A DNA stretch of 56,000 bases, taken from the NCBI GenBank assembly GCA_009746045.1, contig RPFO01000059.1, positions 2,463,068-2,519,067 of the forward strand, in the 5' to 3' direction. Positions 11,119-23,100 of this stretch are shown here, in pieces. The stretch comes from Mesostigma viride. Its lineage: Eukaryota; Streptophyta; Mesostigmatophyceae; Mesostigmatales; Mesostigmataceae. The position numbers and the translations under genes were made by a program. The first letter of the stretch is position 1, and the number at the start of each line of letters is the position of its first letter. The notes under the pieces are model-generated. The model was not told the origin of the DNA. It saw only the letters and a list, made by a program, of their open reading frames with translations, and ran no database searches.

Positions 11119-14100
11119 TCATTCACCAAACATCCCGAGGGCACTTGATCCAACCTGGACTTCCGCCACCAGGTCCTGGCCAATGAATGCAATGTACTGG
11201 AGCATGCTCGTCAGGTCATAGATGCCTATGTAACCGGATGACCGGCCCTCTGCCAGCTTGAGCTTCTTCTTGGATCCCTGCGATTGTCGGTACACAAGGT
11301 TACAAAGCCAGAGATACCGCATGAGCTACCATGCATACATTAGAACATCAGAAACATATAACAAAGCTTCGCAAAAGTGGCTGTGAAAGCCAGCAAGCAA
11401 CGGCCTAGGCTAGACCCTGACATAATTACGCCTTCAGCCTACAAAAAATAACAACTTGATCGTGCAGGCGGTATGCCAGGGGATGACGGCAACAGCTGCA
11501 TTGTGTCACACAGGGCTGAATCCTATCCTGGATGACAGTTTTAATCTTAGTCCCACTCAAAATTCGATAAAATTCATTCCTTAAGTGCATAGGTGGTACC
11601 ATGGCCACCATCATTATTCTGGTTTAAACTTCTTCAAAAGAACCCTTGCCACAACGGCCATGACTGTGGAGCGTCAAACACGAGTGTATCGCATTCACCA
11701 TGAAACGAAGAAACGAGACAGCTGGAGAAGAAAGAGCAGACCACAGAGTTCACAAAACAGGATTTTTATCTGCCAATAACATCTGCATGTTTGCGACTCC
11801 TACGCAGGCAGGCATTATATTCTGAACATCACAAGCTACCGTTTCTTAAACACTTACTGAAAATGGCACCGGTGTTGCCACGCCATCGGGAAACACCTTC
11901 AGATGCAAAGCGGACGCAACGGCAGGGTGCCAGCTAACGCCCACTGCATCTCCCCCGTAGAAGTCAAAGGAGAAGACCGCAAGGGACCCAATCTCTTCCT
12001 GCGCACATCACGAACCACACCATCCACAGGCCGGGGCGTAATGAGAGTCATGTAGTTCCCAGGGTTATGCAAATTTGCAAGCGGGCTTGGCGCAGGCTCC
12101 TGTACGATTATACCTAATGCCAGTTGACGCAGCATTTGCCCACTAGAGAGCGATACCCCGGATGCTGGTTATGTGCGCGGTATGGCTACACCAGAGCAAA
12201 TATATGCATTTCTACTAACCGTGGAACTCCAGACTCTTTATTACAACAATGAGTGGAGCACATACAAAAGGCAGGCCACATCCCGGCCACCGATGCTCAT
12301 GGAAACACTTATTGCTTGTCAAAGGCTAGCCTTACCCCCAAAACACGCAGGGAGGGTGGGCGGGAAAAGAAAAGAGGCCGACCTTAGCTAGGTGGGTTTG
12401 TTTTTGTCCTTTTTGCGTGTCATGCGGCCTTGGCCCGGACGGCATTTTTTTGCCACGCAAATGTTGTGTCTGAACAAATGACGCAATGTGGCGTTCTAAT
12501 TGCCGGCAGCTTACGTAAGGCTGCTGGGGCTATTAGGTCACATATTGCGTGAGAGAAAGAATCTAGATCTAGTTATTCACTACGCCATTGACAAAGAAAC
12601 CTTGACAGTGGCAGGTTTATATCAACGTAGCTCCTGCCACCTGGCCAAGAAAAACTGGCCAAAGCTTTGGCCACGACCGATCCGGATCAGGCCGCACCGG
12701 CCTCAAAAGGTATGTCACGTGAACCCAATAACCTAGCTATAGCGGCTACCCTTTCATCTCACTATAAAGAAACTATGTTCAGAGAACCACGATTCTATTA
12801 ACCGTGGAACTCCAGGGTAACCAGACTCTTTATTAAAACAATGAGTGGAGCACATACAGAAGGCAGGCCACATCCCGGGCGCCGATGCTCATGGGAACAC
12901 TTATTGCTTGGCAAAGGCTAGCAGCCCGTGAATGGTGAAAATCTGGGCAACCCCCAAGGCCTGAGTCGCATCTTACCAAAGCCGCCTGAATTGCGGGTAG
13001 GTGAAAGGGAACACGGCCTCCCAAGTGTGCTTACCCGCGATGCAGTGACGGAGGATGGTGTCAGACATCACATCTTCTACCACCACGGACTGAGTCTTGC
13101 CCTTAGAGGTCTTGGTAGACCTCGACAGCAGGGCGCCCCGCTGAGCCGGCTTAAGCCGAACGTCAGGCTGGAGGCGCCCATGGCCAACACGGAGGTTCAG
13201 CGCTTCCGAGATTCGCAGGTAATGGCGGAACACGATGACCACCAGCAGGCCCGCAAGGCGCTGACCTTGCATGACCATCGTGCTGGCAAGTGCAAACCCC
13301 GCCTCTCATGGAATCGGAGGAGGGGCACGGGGGGGCACAAGTGTTTTCCACCCAGCGAGGACGCCACGGGCCTAGTCCCACCGCTTCACCATACCTGGAT
13401 AATAAAGTTGCAACCCCATCAAGGCATTGACACACGTCTGGCGGCTGCATCCCCGAAAGTGAGCCCAGGCGACAAGCGCACAAAATGTCTCCTCAAGGGT
13501 GTCAGCTCGTGACGATGACCTGTCCGCCCGCCCGCCAGCCTCCCACCAAGTCAAGAGGGAATCAAGACCACGACGGTAGGCCAGCAAGTAGCCGGCTTTA
13601 CTTTCCCCTCTAGCAATGGAAGGTAGCTAACAGGTGCAGGGGGCCCCGGGTTAGGATGGATGCCTTCCGCGGTCAGGTCGCGCACCCAGCCTGCCAAGAA
13701 AGTCGCCATGGATTGGCCGCGAGAAACGCCATCGGCTGGTTGAAGTGCACTCGGCGTCCACACCCACTGGGAACGACTCCCAGTGGCGAGGGTCAGCGCG
13801 CACAAGCGGCGGCACTGCTTGTTGAGCTTGTGGGATGAGGACTGCCCCTTAGCCAAGGAGCCCAACGCCGCGGTGGAGTTCACCAACCTCACCACCCGCT
13901 TGCCTCGGTTTGCCAAGCTGCGCGCACTCCTCTCCACGCCCTTCACTGCAGCCCGCACCTCCTCCTCGTTAATGTGCATCCCCGGATCCCGCCAACGACT
14001 CCTAACCCCAACCCGCCATTGCTGACTAGTGATTGCTTAATTGTTGCGCCTGCGCGCTCAGTGGCCTAGGGCCAGCGTAGGCCACCTCGCTTGGTATGAG

Positions 14101-17100
14101 CAAAGTCGGGTACCCCCGCACCTCACGTGCCTGCGCCAGCTCCGTCACATCTCCCGGCTCCATGGTAGTGTACACGACACCTTGCCCGTAGGTGAACGCG
14201 TCAGATGCGACCACCTCACGTGCCAAAGGTGCGCTTCGGTAAACCATTAGCATAGGAGCCAAGGCCAGGGCGCACTCTAACTCCTCCCGCACCGTGGCCC
14301 ACAGCACCCGCGACCGCTGCCCCCACCCTTGCAGGCTGATGAATTTGAAACATTGCTGCCAGATGGATAGGCAGCTGCGGCTTAACATCTGCAGCCGCAA
14401 CCACCGCCCCAAGATGGCAGCCAGCCCCTCGGCCGTAGCTCGGCCACGAGTGAGTATAGCCTGAGTGTGGGCGATCACAAGGTTGAGCTGCTTGACCGTT
14501 GGTTCAAGCACGCCGTTCCGTCGGTGCACCACCCCCAGGGCTTCTAGCTCGTCCAGGCTGGCCATCTTAGTCTTCTCCTTAGAGGGCACAAGGTTGCTAG
14601 GAAGGTAGTCTTCCTCAATAGCGCGCGTGATGAGCTGGTTCACCGCCTCGCAGGTCCGCCCGTTGCTGGCCATCCAGTCATCGATGGTGATGGACAGCAT
14701 GGGGTCAGGGGGGGTTTCAAGGTCGATCTGAAGCTCCCCGGCGCGCTCCTCCTTGTACTCGATGACCAAGCGCAGCGGCTGGCCACACTCGTCGCGCACC
14801 AAGGTGAGCTCACCTGCGCTTGAGAGGTAGTTGACCTGGCGCCTCGGATCCAGGGCACCGCTCATGTAGAGACCATCTCATGGATGGCCTCCCCCAGCGC
14901 CACCGCATGGGAATGTCCCATGGCCAGCACCTTGAGCACGGGCCACACCTTCCGCCTCGGCCCTGCCAGACCTACGCTAGTCGACCACACACTAGGAAGC
15001 CCTTGGTAGTCCCACCACCACTCGGGCACCTCGATGGAGTAGTAGTATGACACGAGGTCGCTCTTGGCGCAGTAGCACCAGCCCTTGATGTAGACCTCCA
15101 CGAGGATGCCCAGGTGGGGTAGCAGGATCTTGGGGGGGTCCACCCACAGCAGGTTGCCCAGCTTCCTGTTGACGATGAACCGAAGCTCACCCACCCCCTT
15201 GGCCACTCCAAAGCAGCCATCCACCCACTTGGGCCGCCTCTCCCGGAACGCCACCATGCCCACGCCCGCTGCCCGGCTCATGAGCTTGCCCCATTCAGCC
15301 ATGGAGCATCCCCGGCTGGGCTTGGGCACATTCCAATACTTTGCGCTCGCCACGACCGCTGGCTTGATGCAGTTCTCTTCGCTGGCATATATCTCCCGCC
15401 AGCTCGGCCGCATAGCCAACAGGTCGAGCAGCCGTGCCTTCCCCGCCACCTCCGCCTTTGGTAGACTCACCGCGTCCGCGCGCAGTTGTTCATACTTATT
15501 CTGCTTCCCATATATTGCATCAGCACCTTCTTGCTCCTGGCCTGTCGCAACGCCCCCTACGCGGCGACTGTGCCAGGTGCAGTGCCTCTTGACCCTCGCA
15601 AGGGCCTCCTCCCTCCCCTTAGAGCACGCCCCTCTAGGGTTAGGAGGAGGGTCTTGCCCCCCCCCCACAGCCAATTAAGCCAACGCACTACCTTGCATTG
15701 CAGTGTGTACTCGCGGTGGCGGCGCGTGGCACGCTGTCGCCGGCGTGCCGATCTCACCCTGCCCCACGCGGTGTACGCTGGCCTAAGTGGGTATGGCAGC
15801 GGGAAAAGGGAGCGGTCCCGCTGGGATTCTATTTCCCTACTTGTTGAGCCTTGCTGAGCTTGTCCAAGAGGATCGCAGTTTGGAGAGCTGCCTTGACAGC
15901 CGGGGTGGCTGACAGTGCAGCCTCCTCCCCCAATGGCAGGAGGTGGCTGGCCACCTTCCACCCCCCCTCCTTGCCCTCCACCTGCAGCAAGGCCGCCACC
16001 ACCCTCATTAGGTACTCCATGCCCACAAGCTCCCCGGCTGCTGAGCCCAGCTCCTTGAGAAGGGTGTCCATGGCCAATGCAATGTTCATGACAATTTTCC
16101 TGTTCTCCATGTTCCGCCAATTTCCAGGCTTTACCGTCATGACCCACGACCGGATTCCCATCCCATTGTCGCTGGCGTCCTCCAACACCCCCGGCAGCAC
16201 CCGCTCCGAAATCCGATATTTCACGCTCTTGGCTCGGCTTGGCAGCGCCACCCCTTTCGAGGCCTTGAAGTGGCTTCCCGCCCCCTCCATTCCTCCCAGC
16301 GCTGCCTTCAAACCTTGCATGAATTTCTCGGCTGCGACCTCCCCCTCCTCGTCCTCCTCGTCGTCCTGATTTTCGGTTTCCGGAGGTGCCCCAACGAATG
16401 TCGCCAACCTCGCCCTCATTTCCTTTCCGACAGCCCCCCACCTGCCGAAACCTTGGCCGCGCCTTTCGGCTTGGCCATTTTTCGCTGCGCAGGTGTCGTT
16501 GGTGGCAGCGCCTCCTCCTCCTCGTCCGCCGCGAGATCTGCCACGGCCAGCAGTTTTGCCACCAACGTTCCGTTTGGGTCACGTGCGTCCAACACGTCGC
16601 AACATCAACGTGATCGGCCAGCAACTGCACGACAGACTTCAGCTGGCTCGAGCTCCACGAGCTGGCGTCCGTCACCCAGTTCTCGGCACCGAAGACCTGC
16701 TCGACTGCCCCCACAGCCTCTGCGGGGCTGGTACACTTGGCGAGCAGAGTGGCGAGCTGCTTCTTTGTGGCGCTGAAGGCGACTGGCGCGTGACTGGCGG
16801 CAGCAGCCCGCGGTGTGGGCGTCCCGTCCGCTGCCTGCCTTGCTGTAGCCTTGCGCCCCTTCGGCATTGCTGCTCAGGGCCAAAAATGGCTCCAACGGTA
16901 AAGGTTCATCAAACCAGAGGTTCGTTTCCCCTGGCTTGCTGTCGCCGCCCTTGTGAAAAGAAAAGAGGCCGACCTTAGCTAGGTGGGTTTGTTTTTGTCC
17001 TTTTTGCGTGTCATGCGGCCTTGGCCCGGACGGAATTTTTTCGCCACGCAAATGATGTGTCGAACAAATGACGCAATGTGGCGTTCTAATTGCTGGCAGC

Positions 17101-20100
17101 TTACGTAAGGCTGCTGGGGCTATTAGGTCACATAGCGGCTACCCTTCCATCTCACTATAAAGAAACTATGTTCAGAGAACCGCGATTCTTTCGTCAAGAA
17201 ACACAGGAAGGCGTCGCCATCCGCTATCCGCCAACAGCCAACAGCCAACAGCCAACAGCCAACAGCCAACAGCCAACAGCCAACAGCCAACAGCCAACAG
17301 CCAACAGCCAACAGCCAACAGCCAACAGCCAACAGCCAACAGCCAACAGCCAACAGCCAACAGCCAACAGCCAACAGCCAACAGCCAACAGCCAACAGCC
17401 AACAGCCAACAGCCAACAGCCAACAGCCAACAGCCAACAGCCAACAGCCAACAGCCAACAGCCAACAGCCAACAGCCAACAGCCAACAGCCAACAGCCAA
17501 CAGCCAACAGCCAACAGCCAACAGCCAACAGCCAACAGCCAAGAGCCAAGGGAACCACCTCACTTGCCATGCATGCACCTAGAAATCTTGTCGCAAAAAC
17601 GATTGAATAAAAGCAGCAGAAAAAAACTGCTGCGTCAAACCTCCATCCTACACATGTGCGTTCGTCTGTCAAGCCTGGCTAATGCTGCCAAATACATTTG
17701 CGGTGGGATGACAGTAGGGTGTCACCTCTACCTGCTCCGGTCCTAATACTACTTCCACTTCATTACTCAACCACCACTTGGCACAAAGCCCCTATTACCA
17801 TCAATTAACGCCCCCAACGCCCCAAAAGTACAGGCCGCAACCCGACTTGCCTCCAGCCTGCGAGCGAAGGTTGCTACCGGATCAAACCCGACCAGCAGCG
17901 CCTGCTGTGCGGCGGCCCCTCCCTTTGCCATCGTTTTGAGGGGGACCCGCTGCAGCGACAGCACCTGGTGCTTGCCGTCCGCGGTGCCATCCGTGGTAGT
18001 CAGGGTGTCTCCATCGCCTGCCAGGGACAAGGGATGTCATAAGAAAAGTATCGGCGGTCTTCATGAAAACGATTTAAGGACGCATGGATGGAAGGCAATA
18101 CGTGCTTTAAGTTGAAACATAACAATTTAACAGCTTAGTGAATTCTAGGGTGGCTGTTTTGTGTTGCGATGCCCTAGGAAGGGAGAATAGTGCTGTATGG
18201 CAACCCATGGAGGGGAGAGAGTTAAACAATAAGGCGGGTATGCCTGGAAAAGTGCCAAGGCTCATACCCTGCAGCACCCAGCCGTTATCCCTCCCCCTCT
18301 TTCCCCGCTATCGCAGCGCATCTCCACAGAGACGGCGGCAGGTAACCACACACGCACACACACATCTGCCAGCACATATACCGAGCACGGCAGCCGTTGC
18401 ATCGCCCCACGTTGCAGCACGGGGAAGAGAGCCATCCCACCTTGCAGCACGGGGAAGAGAGCCATGCTTGCGCGTGGCAGCGCCCGGTGCCGCAGCAGGA
18501 TGACCGCATCGAACGCGTCCAAAGGCGTGTGGAAGAGGGACTACGGGGTGGCGGCAGCAAGCATTAGGGGAGTCAAGACAGGGCCAGGGTGCATACCCAA
18601 CAGTAACACAAGGTTAGCAGCAGGCAGCCCCCACTGTGCAAGCGGCAACCAAAGGATAATATATCCAGCATGCAACGTGCCAGCACCTACCAGTGTGAGC
18701 ATGCACGGGCACTATCTGACCCGAGCCAATGCTGCTATCGACGCGATGACTCGTTTAACCCCAGCAGGTGGTAAGGCCATGGACGGCATCTCCTGGAACA
18801 ATCCATACACCACAGCGCAACCGCGGGGGGGCACGTATCGCAGGGCATGAATCCACCAGCAGGACTCGAAAGGTAATGGCATCACAGTCACTTGGTAGGA
18901 CATTTATATTGCCAATTCTAGGCCCATTATCCTGGTGCCCAGTGTCCCATGGTCAATCCTCCATGTATGGCAAGGCATGTCCTGCCCTGCCCTGCCCTGC
19001 CCTGCCCTGCCCTGCCCTGCCCTGCCCTGCCCTGCCCTGCCCTGCCCTGCCCTGCCCTGCCCTGCCCTGCCCTGCCCTGCCCTGCCCTGCCCTGCCCTGC
19101 CCTGCCCTGCCCTGCCCTGCCCTGCCCTGCCCTGCCCTGCCCTGCCCTGCCCTACCCTGCCCTGCCCTGCCCCGTCTTTGTCATGGGCATGGCGCATCAC
19201 GGCGCGGCCCACCTTCCAGCGCTCGTCGCGCGCCCACTTGCTGCCGCTGGACCGGCCTTGATCGCCGGATGACAGCAGCTCCTTCATCACGTCGGCGCAC
19301 GTACCAGCGTACGCCACCAGCCGCGCCAACACCTGCAAATGATGTGGCAGGGAAGGGGCTGGTCAGGCAAAGGAGCTAGGGAAAAGTATAATAGGCAAGT
19401 AGAGCAGACTTGGGTAGAGTAGATACGACTGCCACCGATGGGAGATCTCTGCCACGTCAGCACAACTGCCACAAGCATCACGTGGCGATACCCTGCTTGA
19501 AATTGGCCCTAATTGGGATGCCAGCAACAAACTGCCACGGCTTTTTAACAAACACTCCCCCAAGGCAACGCCCAAGGTGACTAAGCAGCAATCGACACAA
19601 TGACATAATATTCTTGGGCTCACCACCAGATATTCCGTGCAACACAAACTTCCATTTCCTGCCCTAAAGTGCTTTCGACAACCGTCCAGTCATCAAGCAC
19701 TCCTCCCTCATCGCATAGCCCGCGCGCCCCACCTTTGGTCACCTCCCATCCTCCCCCCCTCCCTTTGCTTGTTGTCCCATCCTTGCCCCCTCCCTCTGCG
19801 TGTTTTCCCGCCCCCCCCCCCGCCTCCCATCCTTGCCCCCTTCCTTTGCTTGTTGTCCCATCCTTGCCCCCTCCCTCTGCGTGTTGTCCCGCCCCCCCCC
19901 CTCCCCCCTTGCTTGTTGTCCCGCCCCCACCCCCCCTTTGCTTGTTGTCCCCCCCCCCCCCCCTCTCGCTTGACTTGTTGTCCCATCCTCCCCTCTCACC
20001 TCTGCGCTCGGGCGGTGCCGCGTGAGCGAAGACTCGCGGTCAGCGGCGGTGGCCACGAACAAGGCACACGCGCGGGGCGCGCCCGAGTTGTGGGGCGACT

Positions 20101-20122
20101 TGCGCAGGCTCTCAAACGTGAG
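11119..20122 (-). CDS. NOL6: NOL6 exons 20-25: C-terminal Nrap domain, split by a transposon-bearing intron
   Basis: Exon 20 has CALFVATAADRESSLTRHRP; exon 21 has LARLVAYAGTCADVMKELL; exon 22 has LFHTPLDAFDAVILLRHRAL (human VFRPPLDIYDVLIRLSPRHI); exon 23 ends LLVGFDPVATFARRLE at 17851 with donor AG|GCAAGT. Exon 24 resumes at 11998, 5852 nt away, as EEIGSLAVFSFDFYGGDAVG, giving the human-like order GYDP..L..FGDLALFFYDQHGGEVIGV. Exon 25 has LTSMLQYIAFIGQDLVAEV (human VEAILEDFAVLGEGLVQTV) and stops at 11119. The DIRS-like element at 12215-17189 therefore lies inside intron 23. Confidence 0.9.
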
Positions 20123-23100
20123 CTGGGGGGAGAGATAAGCAGGGGGCACAGACCCAGGGAGGGTGAAGACACGCAGACAGGCAACACATTAGACAGGGCA
20201 CAAGGAGCACCCGCAGCCGCCTGGCCACCGGGACACCAAGTGCCAAACTTATACAGAGCCCAGCCAAGTTGCGGGAGGCCATACCTCCCAGTCATTGGCC
20301 ATACATACTCCACTCGTGTTCAACGCTCGCGCTTCTTTGGATAACTGCGCCGTGATGATGCCATGGTGACCACCAGTTCATCGACAATAGCAAGACGTGA
20401 AGTGCTGCCTCTACCTTATACGTGCAGAGCAGCGGCTACCTTATCTGCCAGCCCAGCCATATGTACTCGCCATGCAAACAAGCACACAAGGCAAGGACAT
20501 CACATGCCACCTCCGCTGCGTCAGGCACCCATGACCGTGCGTGCCAGGAGGCTCCTTCTGCTACCCTGGCCAGGCACCCTGGTATACCTGCCACACAATG
20601 CCATCACCAGATCATTCACCCAAAGTCCCCAACAAAAACGGCTTCCCCTACCTTCTACGAAATCGCAACCTTTCCCTGGCTGTTCTGCATGCCCACCCAC
20701 CCCACCGCCCACGTGTTCTATCCTCTACCCAGCTACCCTGCTCCCCCACCCCACCGCCCACGTCTTCTGCCACCACTTACACACCCGTTTCTCCCACCGT
20801 GCACAGTGCCTCCGCTTATTTCCCCGCCACGCGCTCACGTTCAATTGCATGGACGTCCTCCACACCCATGTTTCCACCCCCCTTGCCCCCTCCCCTACCT
20901 GGATCGCCTTTCGGTCGGCCTCGGTCAGCTCCTGGTTGACGTCCACCAGCAGCGGCGCGCCCTCCCAATCATACGTGGACAGAAGTACAAAGAACCTGCA
21001 GGGGGGGGGGGTTGGCAATGGCACGTGTGGTGGAGGTGAGCTTGGACCACGTTAGCATGGGCCAGCCAGGAACTGCGACGATGACGAGGAACTAGGAGGT
21101 GAACCAGCAGTTGCCCGGATGGGACGCAAGCAGGCAACGATAAACTAGTAGGGCAGGGGTTGCCTGCCCTTGGCCGCCGCTTCACCCACTCATTTCACAA
21201 GGCGAGAGCCACCGCACAACCATTGCCAACAGCCTCAAAACTCCTGGCCTTTGCCAGTGGCTAGACACCAGGCAATTGTCAAACTTGCTAGCGGAAGGGC
21301 TAGCCCATCTGAACCAGCTGTTGCGCGTCTTCAAAGACCTAGTCTGCCCCTCTCTCAAAACCCAACCTGCTTCACCACTACAGGGGCAGGGACATTGATG
21401 CCAGGCCCATGCCCATTACCAGAAATGCCCTGCTGGCCGATGGCCCTCCCCACCCTCGTGAGGTGCCGACCCACACGCACACATGCACACACGTGCGGCG
21501 CACGGGCGGTCTTACATGCTGAGACCAGCATGCACATCTCATGCCTGCACCGCATGCGTTGGTCTCTGGAATCTGCACATGCCCCTAGCGCCCACACGCG
21601 CTTGCTCCCGGCGACCCTACCGGTAGAGCGCGGTGACGCGGGACACCGGCGGCGCGAAGGGCTGCGGGTGCACAAACAGGCGCGCGACCAGCAGCTCGAC
21701 CACCTCCTCGCTTAGCCAGTTGGAGAAGAGGTGGGACGCCGCCCAGCGCTTGGCCAGCCTGGGGCATGCAAGGGGCGGTCACCGTGGCACCAGCACGCAC
21801 ACGCAAGCACGTTTGCAAGCACACACACGCAAGCCCACACACACACGTGTACGGAAAATACCACCGATCACAGGCACGTGAACGGCACGGCACCGCGGTC
21901 AGGGCATGCCATCACAAGCGGACGCAGGCGGCAGCTTGAGGGAGCCATGTTGCCAACACATAGTGAACAATACCCCAAGGAAACCCTGCCAATAGACGCA
22001 GCCACTGGCAGCAGCGTGCCACATGTGCGTGCAGCAACGTGTGTAAGTGTGCGACAAGGGAGCGACGACGCGTTGAGGAAGTACCACCCTGCACGGCCCT
22101 CAAAATATGGGACCAGGTATGTCCCATGAAGCTACCTCGGTAGCCCGTAGGAAACGGCACTGGCAGAGCGGGGAAACTATCGGCAATAGTATTTATAGCA
22201 ATAACTTGACACTCCTTGCAAAGCGGCACACGTCAACACAGGACCACTCTGTCATCGTCAAAGTGACCACCGTCAAAGTGTGATGGCTGCGGCAGTGCCG
22301 GTTCAAGGAACCCACCCAACATCATCCCCCCGTAGTCAGCATTAACGCGCAGATGAAACCAACATCTGGTTGTGCTCCGCTCCAGGGCGGGTACCGGTCA
22401 CAACGCCGGCAGCGATGGGGACCCCCGCATGCACCCCAAGACCTTGGGAATCCCCCACCAGCACCTGCACACAAATGTGTCGGGAATACCAGGTGCCTCC
22501 CGTATGTGACGTGGGACAGCAGCACCACAGCGTGCACCAACAGGGAAGTATCCGGCGTATGTGACGTGGGACAGCAGCACCACAGCGTGCACCAACAGGG
22601 AAGTATCCGGCAGGCGGAAGGGGCACAAGGACCTCAGATAGGTACCTGGGCAAAGGGGGCCATACCTCGCTGCCGACCCAAACACTGGGTGCAACCCCTG
22701 CAGCCCTGACAGGGTGCTCGCGTGGAGCGCTCGTATCCTCAGGCTGGACTCCAAATGCTGGCTTGTCGCCACCGCCGCGGCGGCCCCCCCGGCTGCTGCA
22801 ACACCAGCGGCAACCCCCGCTGCCGCCGCCTTGCCCTTCAGTGCCTCCTCGCGCTCGTAGTAGAGGAGGACGCGGTAGGCGAAGCCACCAAACAGGATGT
22901 CCAGTGAGTCCTCGGCCACCACGCTGGGTACGTTAAAGCTGGACATGAGGCTGTGGGGGAGTGAGGCCGGGCGCGTGATGGAACAACGGAAGCAACCCAG
23001 AACAAGAGTCATGATCCACGCACACAGGAACGTGGGGTGGGGGATGGAACAACGAAAGCAACCCAGAACAAGAGCCAGGATCCACGCACACAGGAACGTG

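Larger units (their letters stand above)
12215..17189 (-). mobile_element. DIRS-like (tyrosine recombinase) retrotransposon with split direct repeats
   Basis: Read on the minus strand the order is A1 (17189-16954), gag-like ORF, RT, RNase H, tyrosine recombinase, B1 (12922-12797), A2 (12796-12364), B2 (12330-12215). A1-ORFs-B1-A2-B2 is the split-direct-repeat layout known for PAT, Ngaro and the green-algal TOC3/Kangaroo elements, which insert through a circular intermediate without target duplication. The reading frames are broken at several points and the recombinase has lost its C-terminal residues, so this copy is probably dead. It sits in intron 23 of NOL6 in the same orientation as the gene. 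Confidence 0.9.

Noticed and set aside
12928-13512. 194-codon plus-strand ORF
   Set aside because: It is antisense to the tyrosine recombinase relic and has no motifs of its own.
17090-17746. 218-codon plus-strand protein with Pro-Thr-Ala-Asn-Ser-Gln-Gln repeats
   Set aside because: It is the CCAACAG array with short flanks, antisense in intron 23.
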